Below are positions 26,028 to 35,332 of a DNA stretch of 35,459 nt, one piece after another. The stretch is from Gammaproteobacteria bacterium (GTDB lineage Bacteria; Pseudomonadota; Gammaproteobacteria; BMS3Bbin11): positions 1 through 35,459 of the forward strand of contig JAADJE010000007.1 of assembly GCA_013150915.1 (NCBI GenBank). The letters are read 5' to 3'. The first letter of the stretch is position 1. Each line of letters begins with the position of its first letter. The translations under genes were made by a program, and so were the position numbers. Below the pieces are notes generated by a model, which worked only from the letters and a program-made list of their open reading frames with translations, was not told the DNA's origin and did not search any database.

Positions 26028-26554
26028 TGCGTAGCAGCCAGGGGTTCACACTACTGGAGGTGTTAATCGCCGTCCTGGTTTTAGGTGTTGGCTTGCTGGG
26101 CATGGCTAAGCTGCAGACTGCCGCTCTACAGAGCACGTATAGCGCCAATCTTCGCACGGTGGCGACACAGTTGGCATATGAAATGACAGACCGTATCCGG
26201 GCAAACAAGGTAGGCTTCAAGAACGGGAGTTATGACAATCCAACTATCGGTACCGTGACAGATTGTGCCACAACGGATTGCGGTACCAACGCTATGGCGC
26301 AGTACGATATTGATCAATGGAACACAACACTGGCAGCTAATCTTGTCAATGGTCAGGGTGTTGTCTGTCTGGACAATACACCGAACGATGGTATTGACTC
26401 GAGTGGCGATGGCTTCATATCCAGTACCGAGGCCGCCTGTGATGGCGTGACCAGCGCGACCATGGGTAATCTCTATGTTGTCAAGATCTGGTGGCAGGAT
26501 GAGCGGGATCCTGCCAGTGCAATCAAACGCTTTGTCATTCCCTTTGTTCCATGA
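26027..26554 (+). CDS. pilV: minor pilin PilV (operon 2)
   Basis: This 175-residue PilV-type prepilin has a short leader MRSSQG and mature FTLLEVLIAVLVLGVGLLGMAKLQ (FTLLEVL; GVGLLGMAKLQ), followed by the typical QLAYEMTDRIRANK. The start at 26027 is preferred over ATG 26021 because the CGGGGG ribosome-site-like stretch is 8 bases away from it but only 2 from the earlier ATG; it also gives a TAATG overlap with fimT. The C-terminal half contains an acidic GDGFISSTEAA-like stretch that could bind calcium. Confidence 0.92.
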   Translation: MRSSQGFTLLEVLIAVLVLGVGLLGMAKLQTAALQSTYSANLRTVATQLAYEMTDRIRANKVGFKNGSYDNPTIGTVTDCATTDCGTNAMAQYDIDQWNTTLAANLVNGQGVVCLDNTPNDGIDSSGDGFISSTEAACDGVTSATMGNLYVVKIWWQDERDPASAIKRFVIPFVP

Positions 26555-26560
26555 TGTCCT

Positions 26561-27310
26561 ATGAAAATAATCGATAAAAACACACGAAACAATCGGCAGT
26601 CAGGGTTTACTCTGGTGGAACTGATGATTGCGCTGGTGGTGGGCCTGATACTCATCGGTGGAGTCCTTCAGATTTTTCTCAGTAACAAGCAGGCTTACCG
26701 CACCAATGACGCGCTGGCAAGGATTCAGGAGGATAGCCGCTTGTTGTCAGACATGCTGGGTCGCAATATACGTATGGCCGGTTATCGGGCGCAGCCAGAA
26801 GACAAGCGAGAGGAGATATTTCCCAACACTACCCTTTATATGGGGGGGGGTACAGATGGTCAGGTCGTTGCAGGGACGAGTAGCCGCATCTCAATTGCCT
26901 ATCAGGCTGACAACAATATTCTGGCATGCACCAGTACTGCCATCGCGGCAGGCAGTCTGGTCAAAACTGTTTTAAATCTCGAATTGGGTGTCTTGAAATG
27001 CAGGAGTGCCGTGTGTGCCCCCTGCAGCTCCAGTGACCCAACACTGAGCAGTACTGTCACCGGTGTGGATCTGGTCGAAGGCATCACGTCGCTTATTCTT
27101 ACCTATGGCATTGACACCGATGGCGACGGTGCGGCCAATCGTTATGCCAGTAGCATCTCACCAACAAACAGTGTAACCAGTGTGCGTGCCAGTTATACAC
27201 TGGAGAGTGTGGAAGAAAATACAGGTGTTTACGATGAGTCCACCAGTGCCAGGAAGAAATTGAGCAAAACCTTTACGACCACAATAGCACTGCGCAATCT
27301 TGTGCCCTGA
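26561..27310 (+). CDS. pilW: minor pilin PilW (operon 2)
   Basis: This 249-residue PilW-type prepilin has the leader MKIIDKNTRNNRQSG and the mature start FTLVELMIALVVGLILIGGVLQIF (FTLVELMIALVVG), followed by ARIQEDSRLLSDMLGRNIRMAGYR, the PilW signature. Unlike the operon 1 copy, Phe1 and Glu5 are intact. It has paired cysteines (CRSAVCAPC). Only six bases separate it from pilV. Confidence 0.93.
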   Translation: MKIIDKNTRNNRQSGFTLVELMIALVVGLILIGGVLQIFLSNKQAYRTNDALARIQEDSRLLSDMLGRNIRMAGYRAQPEDKREEIFPNTTLYMGGGTDGQVVAGTSSRISIAYQADNNILACTSTAIAAGSLVKTVLNLELGVLKCRSAVCAPCSSSDPTLSSTVTGVDLVEGITSLILTYGIDTDGDGAANRYASSISPTNSVTSVRASYTLESVEENTGVYDESTSARKKLSKTFTTTIALRNLVP

Positions 27311-27353
27311 GTAAAGAACGGAGCTGAGTAAGGAAAAAATTAGGAATAAACGG

Positions 27354-27890
27354 ATGAAACACAAACCAATGAAATATCAAACCGGTGTAGTACTCATTAC
27401 CAGTCTCGTTATATTGCTGGTTATGACTGTATTGGGTGTGACGGCGATCCAGTCCACTGTTCTGGAGGAAAGAATGGCGGGCAACTTTCGAGACAGGCAT
27501 CTCGCATTTCAGGCCGCCGAGGCCGCCCTGAGGAACGGAGAGACATGGATGCTGTCACTGGGCAGCGCGCCTATCCCGGATAGCACGGGGTCGACCGGTG
27601 TCGTAAACAAACTTAGCACCTTACCCAGTACCTGGAACTGGAGCAGTAGCTCAGCGGGGTTTGTTACCGTCAATGGCCTCGAATGGGCGGTTGCGACACC
27701 TGAGCGTGTCATCAATAGTTCTCCCAAGCGTCTTATCGAAGAAATAAAATTCATCAACGACGGGGATATGACCATTGGTACCGCCCAGGCCAAAGAAGGG
27801 AACATGCAGTATCGTATCACCGCTCGTGGCACCGGCGGCACTGACAACGCTATGGTTATAGCACAGGTCGTATTTTCCAGGAGGTATTGA
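27354..27890 (+). CDS. pilX: minor pilin assembly protein PilX (operon 2)
   Basis: This is a 178-residue PilX-family protein: a basic leader ending YQTG, the hydrophobic helix VVLITSLVILLVMTVLGVTAIQ, and the conserved TVLEERMAGNFRDRHLAFQAAEAALR that marks PilX N-terminal domains. Glu5 is absent, as is normal for PilX. The start ATG has AGGAATAAACGG upstream; a second in-frame ATG five codons later is possible. The pilY1 gene starts three bases after its stop. Confidence 0.92.
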   Translation: MKHKPMKYQTGVVLITSLVILLVMTVLGVTAIQSTVLEERMAGNFRDRHLAFQAAEAALRNGETWMLSLGSAPIPDSTGSTGVVNKLSTLPSTWNWSSSSAGFVTVNGLEWAVATPERVINSSPKRLIEEIKFINDGDMTIGTAQAKEGNMQYRITARGTGGTDNAMVIAQVVFSRRY

Positions 27891-27893
27891 AAG

Positions 27894-30800
27894 ATGGACA
27901 GGCAAAAAATAAATTTCTGGGCGGGCCTTGTTCTCGGCACGACCCTGGGCATGGCATCATTTTCAGCACAGGCCGCTCCGCTCAGTCTGGCGACCACCCC
28001 ATTATTTCTGGTTAACCAGGTTAAGCCTTCCGTGATGGTAATGCTCGACAATTCCGGCAGTATGAAAGTTGCAATGTACACCGGTGGGTTTAACGCCACC
28101 GTGACATATTACGGGATTTTTGAATCGGGTAAAAAGTATCAATATGACAGTACGATCCCTGTCGATACCTCTGCCTATGGCGTGACTATCGACACATCTG
28201 TTGCAGGGGCGTTTAAGGAAGACAGCAGTTGTACATTGGGTTCGGCGGCTAACTGCTGGAGTGGAAACTTTCTTAACTGGCTGACGACACGCCGCATTGA
28301 TGCCACACGGATGGTATTGGTCGGTGGCAAGATTGAGAACCGTGCCGGTTATGCCTACAACGGCAGCACCCTGGAATATAAGGTTGTTGGCAATAACGAA
28401 CGTTCAGATGGCTCCTTTACAAAGACTTCTTCAATCAGCAGCCAGTATTCCTCCATATCAGATAGCAAGTCGGTGCAGATTAACTCGCCGGCGAATAACG
28501 GGGTTGCTCAGACTGTTTATGATCCCTATGGCAAAATTTCCACGATGGGAGGGGGGGAGGGTTCCCTTTACGATAGCGGGGGCAGCATTATCGGTGAGTT
28601 TGGCAACGCATCCGCCACCACCAAGGTTGATGGCAGTAAAAATCTATTGCCATCGAGCTGGGCTCAGGTGACCTATAAAAACAGCTACACTGCTCCGGTC
28701 ATCATTGCCAAACCCCCAACACGTAATGGGGGTGACCCGGCAATCGTCAGAATTAAGAATGTCACCACGACAGGTTTCGAAATTGCCTTACAGGAGTGGG
28801 ACTACAAAGATGGCAATCATACGCAAGAGAGCCTGCCATACATGGTAGTTGAGGCGGGAAGGTATACCCTGTCAGGGGGAGGTAAGCTGGAGGCAGGGTT
28901 CCAATCTACAAATAGGTTACTTCAAGGACTTTGTTCCGGCTCGGTCAATAACCATACCGACGTTGGTTTTTCCTCGTCATTTCCGACTGTTCCGATTGTG
29001 CTTTCTTCTGTTATGACTTTCAACGACAGTGCGGCGGTAAATAGCCGTGCATGGAACGTTGGTACAGGGGGTTTCAGGCTTTCTCTTCAGGAGGAGGAAA
29101 ACGCCGACGGTAGCCACTCGACGGAACAAGTAGGCTATGTGGCAATAGAAGTCATGCGGATTGATGATACAGCATTACCGTTTTATCTCGAGGCGGGCAA
29201 AAAAAGTGGTATTTCCAGTGGAACCTCAACCGTAAATTTTTCGGCGAGTTTCCCGGGGACGCCCACTTTTCTTGCCGCAATGCAGACGATCAATGGTACT
29301 GATCCGGCTTCCCTGCGGACAAAATCTGTTGCAAATAATTCTTCTGTCATCACGCTGGATGAAGAAAAATCCTGTGACAGCGAAACAAGTCATACGGCTG
29401 AAAATATTGGTTACATCAGCGTGATGGGCGGTGGAGGGACTGATTACAATGTTGCCGTTGTCGTCCCGTCAGTCCAAGAGGGTGTGCTGCAGCAGGTTCA
29501 GAATGATGTTCGGCTGGGTATCTCTTTTTATCGATATAATCCGGCTCGTAGTGATATCTATAATGGCAATACCATTGCGGGTGGAACGATTAATTTCAAG
29601 ATTCCCCTCAACCCCTTCATAAAAAATGCTTCCGATACAGCCAACGGTGGGGGTTATCGGGATCTGTCCGGTTATATCGGTAGCGACATCACCGATATTA
29701 TCGATGCTATCGAGCATTATCCTCTGGTCTGGGGGACGACCCCACTGGCGGAAAATCTCTGGGAAGTCATCCAGTATTTTGAACAGGACAGCCCTTATTA
29801 CACGGCGGTGACAGCCGGATTTGAAGATTTCGATCAGGCGGATCCCCTGAATCCCGGGCGAGATCCATTCTATGATCCGCAATATGGAAAGAAGATGTCC
29901 TGTGCAAATTCAAATGTACTGATTTTTACCGATGGTGAGCCCTATAAGGATGCGGACATCCCCTCTGGCATTGTGGATTATGATGGTGGTGGCAATACCG
30001 TGACGGATTGTACGGATAGCACCACCAAAAACAAGGATTGTGCTGACACTAATCCCAACGCCTGGGGCCACGATAATCTTGACGATGTGGCTTACTGGAG
30101 TTTTTGTAATACAACAACGGGTTCCTGTCTCAATGCGGGCGTAGCAAAAAATCCGACACGTGACTTACGTTCTGACCTTGTTGGTGACCAGTACATCCGT
30201 ATTGATACGGTGGGCTTTGCCGGTGGTAACATCCGCCAGATTCTGCAGGATACGGCCAACAATGCTGGTGGTAAGGCCTACGCAGCGGCAGATGGTCTGG
30301 GTCTTGCCAGTACGCTAGTGACTGCTTTTGCCGATATAGCAAGTGGTTCCGCCGCATCGGTAGCAGTAACATCGGGCAGCTTGCAAAGTAGCAGTAAGTT
30401 GTTCCTGGCCCGCTTTAACAGCAATGACTGGAGTGGGGATATACTGGCGTTTGCTATCAATCCGGATGGCTCGCTGGAGAGTACTCTGGACGGCAATGGT
30501 TTAATGCAGCCCGGTGCTAACGGCTGGAAGGCCTCCACTCAAATACCCGCTGAGGCCGCCCGCGTTATTTTTTCTCATAATGGGGCAACGGGGAATACCC
30601 AGACAGGGATTGCATTCCAGTGGAATCAATTGTCCGGCACTCAACAGGGATTGCTGGGTGCTGAACCCATTCTTAAATGGCTGCGGGGAGACCAGAGCGA
30701 GGAAGCTGCAACGACGGGTTCAACGCTAAATCTAAGAAACCGCGCAATTACAGTTCTGGGTGACATTGTTCACTCTTCACCGTCGTATGTTGGCCCACCG

Positions 30801-32399
30801 GCATTTCAGTATCCTGACGACATGGAAGGAACCACCAATCTTTATTCAACATTCAAAACCGCCAAGTTAAACCGTCCCCCGATGATATATACGGGCGCGA
30901 ATGACGGCATGCTGCATGCCTTTGATGCGAGCACCGGGGTTGAAAAGTTTGCTTATGTGCCGAATGCGGTATATTCCCGTCTGGCTGCCCTGACGAGTCC
31001 GAGCTATGTTCATCAGTACACCGCTGACGGTGCGCCAATCGTTGTGGATGCATACTTCGGTGGTACATGGCGTACGATATTGGCAGCAGGTTTGCGAGGT
31101 GGCGGCCAGGCCATTTATGCGCTGGATGTCACTGACCCGGCATTCATCACGAACGAAACTACCGGTGCCAGCAAGGTGTTGTGGGAATACACCGATGCTG
31201 ATGACGTAGACCTGGGCTATACCTACAGCGAGCCCAACATCGTGCGGCTACAAAATGGTGACTGGGCGGCTGTATTCGGCAACGGTTTTAACAACACTGA
31301 AGCCGATGGCAACGCAAGTACCAGTGGTAATGCTGTGCTCTATGTCGTTAAACTTTCTGATGGTAGTTTGATCAAGAAAATAGACACGGGTGTCGGTCTG
31401 TCCAACTCTGCCAGTGGCGGCAGACCCAATGGTTTGGCGACCGTTGCACCGACAGATGTGGATGGCGATTCGATTACCGATTATGTTTATGCTGGGGATC
31501 TCTACGGGAACATGTGGAAATTTGATCTGACAGATATTAGCCCGGTTAACTGGGGTGTGTCGTACGGCGGTACACCATTGTTTACGGCCTGTGACGGCTC
31601 CCCCTGTACCGATACCAATCGCCAGCCGATAACAGTTCGCCCACAGGTAAGCGTGAATCCTACGCAGGGCGGATACATGATTTACTTCGGTACCGGGCAG
31701 TATATTGAAGACAGTGATAATGCAGTCACAAATCAGTTGACACAATCTTTCTATGGAATCTGGGATAAAAATGACGCTACCCTGGTGGCCTTTGATAAAG
31801 GGAACCTGAAAGAAAGAAAAATCCTTCTTGAAGTGGCTGCCGGAAATTTTGATGTTCGTATCACCAGCGGTGTGCTGGACGATGTTGCCAATGGTGGTGG
31901 TGTGATTAACTGGCCAACGCAAAAAGGCTGGTACATGGATCTTATTCTGGACGGTGCTACCGATAATAAGGGCGAAAGAGTTGCCAGTAATCCTATCTTC
32001 CGTCAGGGACGTATCGTCTTTACGACCCTGCTTCCCTCAGCGGAGGCCTGTGCCTCCGGTGGATCAGGATGGTTGATGGAGCTGGATGCCTACAAGGGGA
32101 CACGTCTTGATTTAACACCTTTCGATATCAATGAGGACGGGGTCTTTTCTGCCGCTGATAATGGTCAGGTAGACTGGGATATTAATGGTGATTCCTCGAT
32201 AGATGCCAAGGATACTGCGCCTCCCTCGGGTATCAGTTCTGGCCCTGTGGGCATTATAGTAATGCCAGGTATCATTGCAAATGATGACAATTCAAAAGAG
32301 TTTAAATATGCTGCCGGGTCAACAGGTAATGTCAAAGTGATTATCGAGCGTCCGGAGCCGGGTCAATCGGGGAGGCAGTCATGGCGTCAAATTCGTTAG
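27894..32399 (+). CDS. pilY1: PilY1-type pilus tip adhesin, large form with lectin-like repeats (operon 2)
   Basis: This 1501-residue PilY1 has a signal peptide ending FSAQA and a VWA domain with intact MIDAS Asp52-x-Ser54-x-Ser56 (MLDNSGSM). The VWA domain resumes at [10 protein letters not shown] near residue 680. Between these lie three related segments (about 266-321, 362-420 and 452-511) with the pattern SFP-x-P, an NV/NVT turn, QE-E/W and DG-x-H-x3-E-x-(I/V)GY, which I read as lectin-like beta-sandwich repeats. The C-terminal PilY1/PilC propeller spans roughly 950-1400 ([29 protein letters not shown]). It has a calcium loop DVDGDSITD at 1188-1196 and dockerin-like acidic loops at 1411-1422 and 1429-1440. 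It is 500 residues longer than the operon 1 copy. Confidence 0.95.
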   Translation: MDRQKINFWAGLVLGTTLGMASFSAQAAPLSLATTPLFLVNQVKPSVMVMLDNSGSMKVAMYTGGFNATVTYYGIFESGKKYQYDSTIPVDTSAYGVTIDTSVAGAFKEDSSCTLGSAANCWSGNFLNWLTTRRIDATRMVLVGGKIENRAGYAYNGSTLEYKVVGNNERSDGSFTKTSSISSQYSSISDSKSVQINSPANNGVAQTVYDPYGKISTMGGGEGSLYDSGGSIIGEFGNASATTKVDGSKNLLPSSWAQVTYKNSYTAPVIIAKPPTRNGGDPAIVRIKNVTTTGFEIALQEWDYKDGNHTQESLPYMVVEAGRYTLSGGGKLEAGFQSTNRLLQGLCSGSVNNHTDVGFSSSFPTVPIVLSSVMTFNDSAAVNSRAWNVGTGGFRLSLQEEENADGSHSTEQVGYVAIEVMRIDDTALPFYLEAGKKSGISSGTSTVNFSASFPGTPTFLAAMQTINGTDPASLRTKSVANNSSVITLDEEKSCDSETSHTAENIGYISVMGGGGTDYNVAVVVPSVQEGVLQQVQNDVRLGISFYRYNPARSDIYNGNTIAGGTINFKIPLNPFIKNASDTANGGGYRDLSGYIGSDITDIIDAIEHYPLVWGTTPLAENLWEVIQYFEQDSPYYTAVTAGFEDFDQADPLNPGRDPFYDPQYGKKMSCANSNVLIFTDGEPYKDADIPSGIVDYDGGGNTVTDCTDSTTKNKDCADTNPNAWGHDNLDDVAYWSFCNTTTGSCLNAGVAKNPTRDLRSDLVGDQYIRIDTVGFAGGNIRQILQDTANNAGGKAYAAADGLGLASTLVTAFADIASGSAASVAVTSGSLQSSSKLFLARFNSNDWSGDILAFAINPDGSLESTLDGNGLMQPGANGWKASTQIPAEAARVIFSHNGATGNTQTGIAFQWNQLSGTQQGLLGAEPILKWLRGDQSEEAATTGSTLNLRNRAITVLGDIVHSSPSYVGPPAFQYPDDMEGTTNLYSTFKTAKLNRPPMIYTGANDGMLHAFDASTGVEKFAYVPNAVYSRLAALTSPSYVHQYTADGAPIVVDAYFGGTWRTILAAGLRGGGQAIYALDVTDPAFITNETTGASKVLWEYTDADDVDLGYTYSEPNIVRLQNGDWAAVFGNGFNNTEADGNASTSGNAVLYVVKLSDGSLIKKIDTGVGLSNSASGGRPNGLATVAPTDVDGDSITDYVYAGDLYGNMWKFDLTDISPVNWGVSYGGTPLFTACDGSPCTDTNRQPITVRPQVSVNPTQGGYMIYFGTGQYIEDSDNAVTNQLTQSFYGIWDKNDATLVAFDKGNLKERKILLEVAAGNFDVRITSGVLDDVANGGGVINWPTQKGWYMDLILDGATDNKGERVASNPIFRQGRIVFTTLLPSAEACASGGSGWLMELDAYKGTRLDLTPFDINEDGVFSAADNGQVDWDINGDSSIDAKDTAPPSGISSGPVGIIVMPGIIANDDNSKEFKYAAGSTGNVKVIIERPEPGQSGRQSWRQIR
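28689..29426 (+). other. triple lectin-like repeat region within pilY1 (operon 2)
   Basis: It encodes residues 266-511. The three segments are spaced about 90-96 residues apart. Shared features are a proline-rich strand start, NGGDPA or NGTDPA before an R-x-NV turn, a GF or VI strand, QE/DE acidic turns, an H-T/S-x-E motif and a GY or PY strand. H-type lectins and similar bacterial surface modules have this general pattern, but the assignment is by eye. Segment 1 is most complete; segment 3 is most diverged. Confidence 0.55.
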
Positions 32400-32953
32400 T
32401 AGAAGAGGGATGGATTAGAAAGTTTAAGCAAACGGCTATTCCATCTTTCAGCTACGGGGTCTCCTGTCTACGCGGGAAACAGAAACAGGGCGTGAACAGG
32501 CATGGCGTACGACAGCGAGGCTTTACCCTGATTGAACTCATGATTGTAATCGTCGTTATTGGAATACTTGCCGCTATTGCGTATCCCAGCTATCTGGATC
32601 AGATACGAAAGACACGCCGTAGCGATGGCAAGGCGGCTCTACTCGAGACTGCACAGGTGCTGGAGCGTTGCTTTACGGAGTTTAACAGCTACAACAATAT
32701 CAGCTGTCCAGCTGTAAATAATTCTAACAACGCCCAATTGTCCGCAGCCTACGCGACGTCAGAAGAAAACTTTTACACCGTGGCGGCAGCAGCATTGACG
32801 GCGACCGCATTCAGGTTGCAGGCGACGCCAGTAGGTGCCCATGCCGATGATAATGACAACAGTGTTGCAAACAGATGTGGCGTATTGACCTATAATCAGC
32901 TGGGTGCAAAAGGCGTCAGTGGGGGTACGCTGAGTGCCGCCGACTGCTGGTAG
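32381..32953 (+). CDS. pilE: type IV minor pilin PilE-like (operon 2)
   Basis: This last gene of operon 2 encodes a PilE-type prepilin with mature start [24 protein letters not shown] ([18 protein letters not shown]) and cysteines in [16 protein letters not shown]. From the ATG at 32381, which has a strong GGAGG five bases upstream and overlaps the pilY1 end by 19 bases, the leader before RQRG would be 47 residues. That is far longer than usual. An in-frame GTG at 32492 would leave a normal leader of 10 residues but has a poor ribosome site. I keep the ATG with that warning. A good hairpin terminator follows. Confidence 0.88.
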   Translation: MASNSLVEEGWIRKFKQTAIPSFSYGVSCLRGKQKQGVNRHGVRQRGFTLIELMIVIVVIGILAAIAYPSYLDQIRKTRRSDGKAALLETAQVLERCFTEFNSYNNISCPAVNNSNNAQLSAAYATSEENFYTVAAAALTATAFRLQATPVGAHADDNDNSVANRCGVLTYNQLGAKGVSGGTLSAADCW

Positions 32954-32990
32954 TTCAAAAGTTTTACGGCCCGGGGTTTGCGTAAAATCT

Positions 32991-33047
32991 AACCGGTTAC
33001 CGGTTTTATCTTTCGATCCCCCGGTCCCCTTTTGGAGGGGTTTATTA
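32991..33047. terminator. terminator pair between pilE (operon 2) and the SCP2-like gene
   Basis: AACCGG-TTA-CCGGTT (32991-33005) is a perfect hairpin followed by TTATCTTT on the + strand and preceded by an A-rich stretch for the - strand. A second hairpin CCCCT/AGGGG (33026-33040) is followed by TTTATTA. The genes on either side converge. Confidence 0.55.
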
Positions 33048-33055
33048 CTTCTACG

Positions 33056-33451
33056 CTAAACCGTGCCCATCACAGAAAAACTCTTAATGAAGGGTCCGGC
33101 CATGCGCGGGTCTTTCAGCATCGCAGAATAATCGCCGACAGCAAATTTCATTTTACCGGTGGTATAGGCCATACCAAGCCCGGCCATGCCGATGCCTTTG
33201 GATAGCCATTTTTCCCAGTTTGCCGGCTTGGCGCGGATGTCCCAGCTTAAGTTTTCACCATCGTATGAGCCCGCAGAAGTAACTTTGCCATTTTCCACCG
33301 TAATGACGCCTGTGGGACCGTCATCACCTACAAAACCGTAACCAATGACAGAGTTGAAATCGATAGCAGCCAACGCATCCGACAGATCCGGCTCATTGTT
33401 CCAGGCATCCATATAGCCCTTCATCCACTCATCAGAAAAGAGGTCAGCCAT
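33056..33451 (-). CDS. SCP2-like sterol-carrier-type protein
   Basis: This 131-residue soluble protein has no signal peptide. The segments TGVITVENGKVTSAG, LSWDIRAKPANWEKWLSKG and TGKMKFAVGDYSAML follow the layout of SCP2-family lipid-carrier domains in bacteria: ligand-binding strands, then a helix and the GD-Y-x-AM turn. Bacterial members are thought to bind lipids or hydrophobic small molecules, but the ligand is unknown. AGGAG lies upstream of the ATG. It has its own promoter region and stands alone, convergent with pilin operon 2. Confidence 0.6.
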   Translation of the reverse strand: MADLFSDEWMKGYMDAWNNEPDLSDALAAIDFNSVIGYGFVGDDGPTGVITVENGKVTSAGSYDGENLSWDIRAKPANWEKWLSKGIGMAGLGMAYTTGKMKFAVGDYSAMLKDPRMAGPFIKSFSVMGTV

Positions 33452-33581
33452 AATATTTCTCCTGTTTTTATTGCAGTAGTAGAAACCCGACTTGGGAACC
33501 GGGTTGTGTTAAATTCAACCTGTTCACAATAGCGTATATTTGGGAAAAATTGAAGAAGTTTCAAGATCAAAATCTGATATC

Positions 33582-33684
33582 TCTCGCGGAGTTCGCAGAG
33601 AACGCAGGGAGATCAAAAGCTTTTTCCTGTAAAACTTTTTGTAGTGTTTTTGGTTTCCCTGCGTTCTCTGCGAACTCCGCGAGA
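33582..33684. repeat. perfect 29-bp inverted repeat after dfrA
   Basis: Left arm 33582-33610 (begins TCTCGCGGAGTTCGC) and right arm 33656-33684 (ends CTCCGCGAGA) are exact reverse complements with a 45-base loop. It would make a very stable hairpin in RNA or a cruciform in DNA. It has no coding potential worth naming, although frames stay open through it. It fills most of the gap between dfrA and the SCP2-like gene. Related CGCAGAGAACGCAG words recur at 35227. Confidence 0.85.
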
Positions 33685-33718
33685 AAATTATCTTTTGACT
33701 TTGACTTTCCTTTCCCCT

Positions 33719-34219
33719 TTAACCTGTTTTTTTCCTGTCCAAAACAACAAACTCCAGATCAAACGGATTATCACCATCAGCAGCATGTTCCTGTCGAGAA
33801 ACTTCCTGCCATTCATCTGGATTGATTACAGGAAAATGTGTATCACCCACCAGATGTGAGGCAATCTGGGTCAAATAGAGCCGGTCAGCACGCGCCAGGG
33901 TTTGCTCATAGATTCTACCGCCACCGACGATCATGACCTCTTCAGCGGATTCTTCGTTTGCGATGGCCAGTGCTTCATCGACTGAATGTGCTAACCGACA
34001 GCCTTCAGCCTGGAAACGGGTATTTCGTGTGATGACGATGTTTGTCCTGCCGGGCAGTGCTCTGCCTATGGACTCCCAGGTACTACGCCCCATGATAATA
34101 GGCTTACCCATTGTGACGGACTTAAAAAATTTCAGATCAGCCGGCAGGTGCCAGGGCATGCCGCCCTCATTGCCGATGAGCCGTCCTTCATCTATCGCAA
34201 CAATAATAGAAATACGCAT
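33719..34219 (-). CDS. folA: dihydrofolate reductase
   Basis: This enzyme reduces dihydrofolate to tetrahydrofolate with NADPH, restoring the cofactor consumed by ThyA. The 166-residue protein has the family pattern MPWHLPADLKFFK with Trp23 and the catalytic Asp28, the NADPH motif MGRSTWESIGRALPGR, and VMIVGGGRIYEQ near residue 95. E. coli FolA is 159 residues. It lies downstream of thyA on the same strand, the two separated by 147 bases that are almost entirely heptamer repeats. There is no clear ribosome site in front of the ATG. Confidence 0.97.
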   Translation of the reverse strand: MRISIIVAIDEGRLIGNEGGMPWHLPADLKFFKSVTMGKPIIMGRSTWESIGRALPGRTNIVITRNTRFQAEGCRLAHSVDEALAIANEESAEEVMIVGGGRIYEQTLARADRLYLTQIASHLVGDTHFPVINPDEWQEVSRQEHAADGDNPFDLEFVVLDRKKTG

Positions 34220-34227
34220 AGGATCTT

Positions 34228-34365
34228 AGTTAAAAGTTAAGGTTAAAAATAAAGTTAAAAGTTAAAAGCTCAAAGTTAAAAGTAAACCCGTTTACGATAT
34301 TGTTGAGCTTTGAGCTTTGAGCTTTGAGCTTTGAGCTTTGAGCTTTGAGCTTTGAGCTTTGAGCT
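34228..34365. repeat. large heptamer array between thyA and dfrA
   Basis: The right part is nine exact copies of TTGAGCT (34303-34365), ending at the thyA stop codon. The left part is a degraded array of AGTTAAA-type units with one AGCTCAA, the reverse complement of TTGAGCT. As a result TTAAAAGCTCAAAG (34262-34275) and CTTTGAGCTTTTAA (34357-34370) are perfect inverted copies and can pair across the array. Confidence 0.95.
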
Positions 34366-34366
34366 T

Positions 34367-35161
34367 TTAAACCGCAATCGGTGCCCTGATTGCAGGATGT
34401 GACCGGTAGTTGTTTAGTGTAATGTCATCAAAGGTGAAATCAAACACCGATGTTATGTCCTGGTTTAAGCTCATCGTCGGCAGCGGGTAAGGCTCACGCG
34501 ACAGTTGCAGGTCTACCTGTTCAAGATGATTCAAATACAGGTGTGCATCACCAAAGGTATGTACAAAATCACCGGCTTCAAGCTTGCAGACCTGCGCGAT
34601 CATCATCGTTAATAAAGCATAAGAGGCGATGTTGAACGGTACGCCTAATAATATATCTGCGCTGCGCTGATACAACTGACAGGATAGCTTGCCGTCAGAG
34701 ACATAAAACTGAAACAAACTGTGACAGGGTGGCAGGGCCATGTTGTCGACTTCAGCCGGGTTCCAGGCACTGACGATCAGACGGCGTGAATCCGGCGTGT
34801 TGCGGATCATCTTAATCACATTGCTGATCTGATCTATTTTCTGCCCACCCGGTGCTGGCCATGAGCGCCACTGCGAACCATACACCGGCCCAAGGTCGCC
34901 GTTCTCATCAGCCCACTCATCCCAGATCCGCACACCATTATCTTTCAAATAACGGATATTGGTATCACCCTTCAAAAACCACAGCAACTCATGAATGATA
35001 GACCGCAGGTGCAGTTTTTTTGTCGTGACGAGCGGAAAGCCCTCAGCCAGATCAAAACGCATCTGATAACCGAACAGGGAAAGGGTCCCCGTCCCCGTAC
35101 GATCCGTCCGCTGCTGACCGTTATCACGCACGTGGCGCATTAGATCCAGGTATTGTTTCAT
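34367..35161 (-). CDS. thyA: thymidylate synthase ThyA
   Basis: ThyA methylates dUMP to dTMP using methylenetetrahydrofolate and gives dihydrofolate, which the neighbouring DHFR reduces. At 264 residues it has the same length as the E. coli enzyme. The nucleophile Cys146 lies in [13 protein letters not shown], with [10 protein letters not shown] for the phosphate-binding arginines and [18 protein letters not shown] for substrate contacts. The C-terminal [13 protein letters not shown] closes the active site. The end of the gene abuts the TTGAGCT array. Upstream (35162 onward) there are only repeats, and no clear promoter was found among them. Confidence 0.98.
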   Translation of the reverse strand: MKQYLDLMRHVRDNGQQRTDRTGTGTLSLFGYQMRFDLAEGFPLVTTKKLHLRSIIHELLWFLKGDTNIRYLKDNGVRIWDEWADENGDLGPVYGSQWRSWPAPGGQKIDQISNVIKMIRNTPDSRRLIVSAWNPAEVDNMALPPCHSLFQFYVSDGKLSCQLYQRSADILLGVPFNIASYALLTMMIAQVCKLEAGDFVHTFGDAHLYLNHLEQVDLQLSREPYPLPTMSLNQDITSVFDFTFDDITLNNYRSHPAIRAPIAV

Positions 35162-35226
35162 AGAGGCGCAGTTTAAAGTTTAACGCGTAAAGTTCAAAGG
35201 AAAATCTGCTTTTCCACATTTTTTTG

Positions 35227-35285
35227 AACCGCAGAAAACGCAGAGAAAGTCTTTACTTGTCTGTCCCTTGCGTCCCTCTGCGGTT
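35227..35285. repeat. imperfect inverted repeat upstream of thyA
   Basis: AACCGCAGA (35227-35235) pairs exactly with TCTGCGGTT (35277-35285), and the next bases pair in part (ACGCA/TGCGT). The CGCAGA and ACGCAGAGA words are shared with the 29-bp hairpin at 33582, so both probably belong to one palindromic repeat family. Confidence 0.55.
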
Positions 35286-35311
35286 AAAGCTTTTCTCGGT
35301 TTTGAGTTTTC

Positions 35312-35332
35312 TTTCAACTTTCAACTTTTAAC
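35312..35332 (+). repeat. heptamer array abutting MITE copy 4
   Basis: TTTCAAC, TTTCAAC, TTTTAAC. The first base of the MITE follows directly. TTTCAAC is the same unit as in the hisB array at 8023. Confidence 0.7.

Noticed and set aside
31248-31922. 224-codon open frame on the - strand
   Set aside because: It is a shadow of the pilY1 propeller region, where codon bias keeps the opposite frame open; no signature was found.
33550-33859. Two overlapping small open frames on the + strand
   Set aside because: They are made by the 29-bp inverted repeat and the antisense of dfrA.
34303-34365. TTGAGCT repeats as a possible CRISPR or phage attachment site
   Set aside because: The units are 7 bp with no spacers, and no cas or integrase gene is near; it is a simple tandem array.
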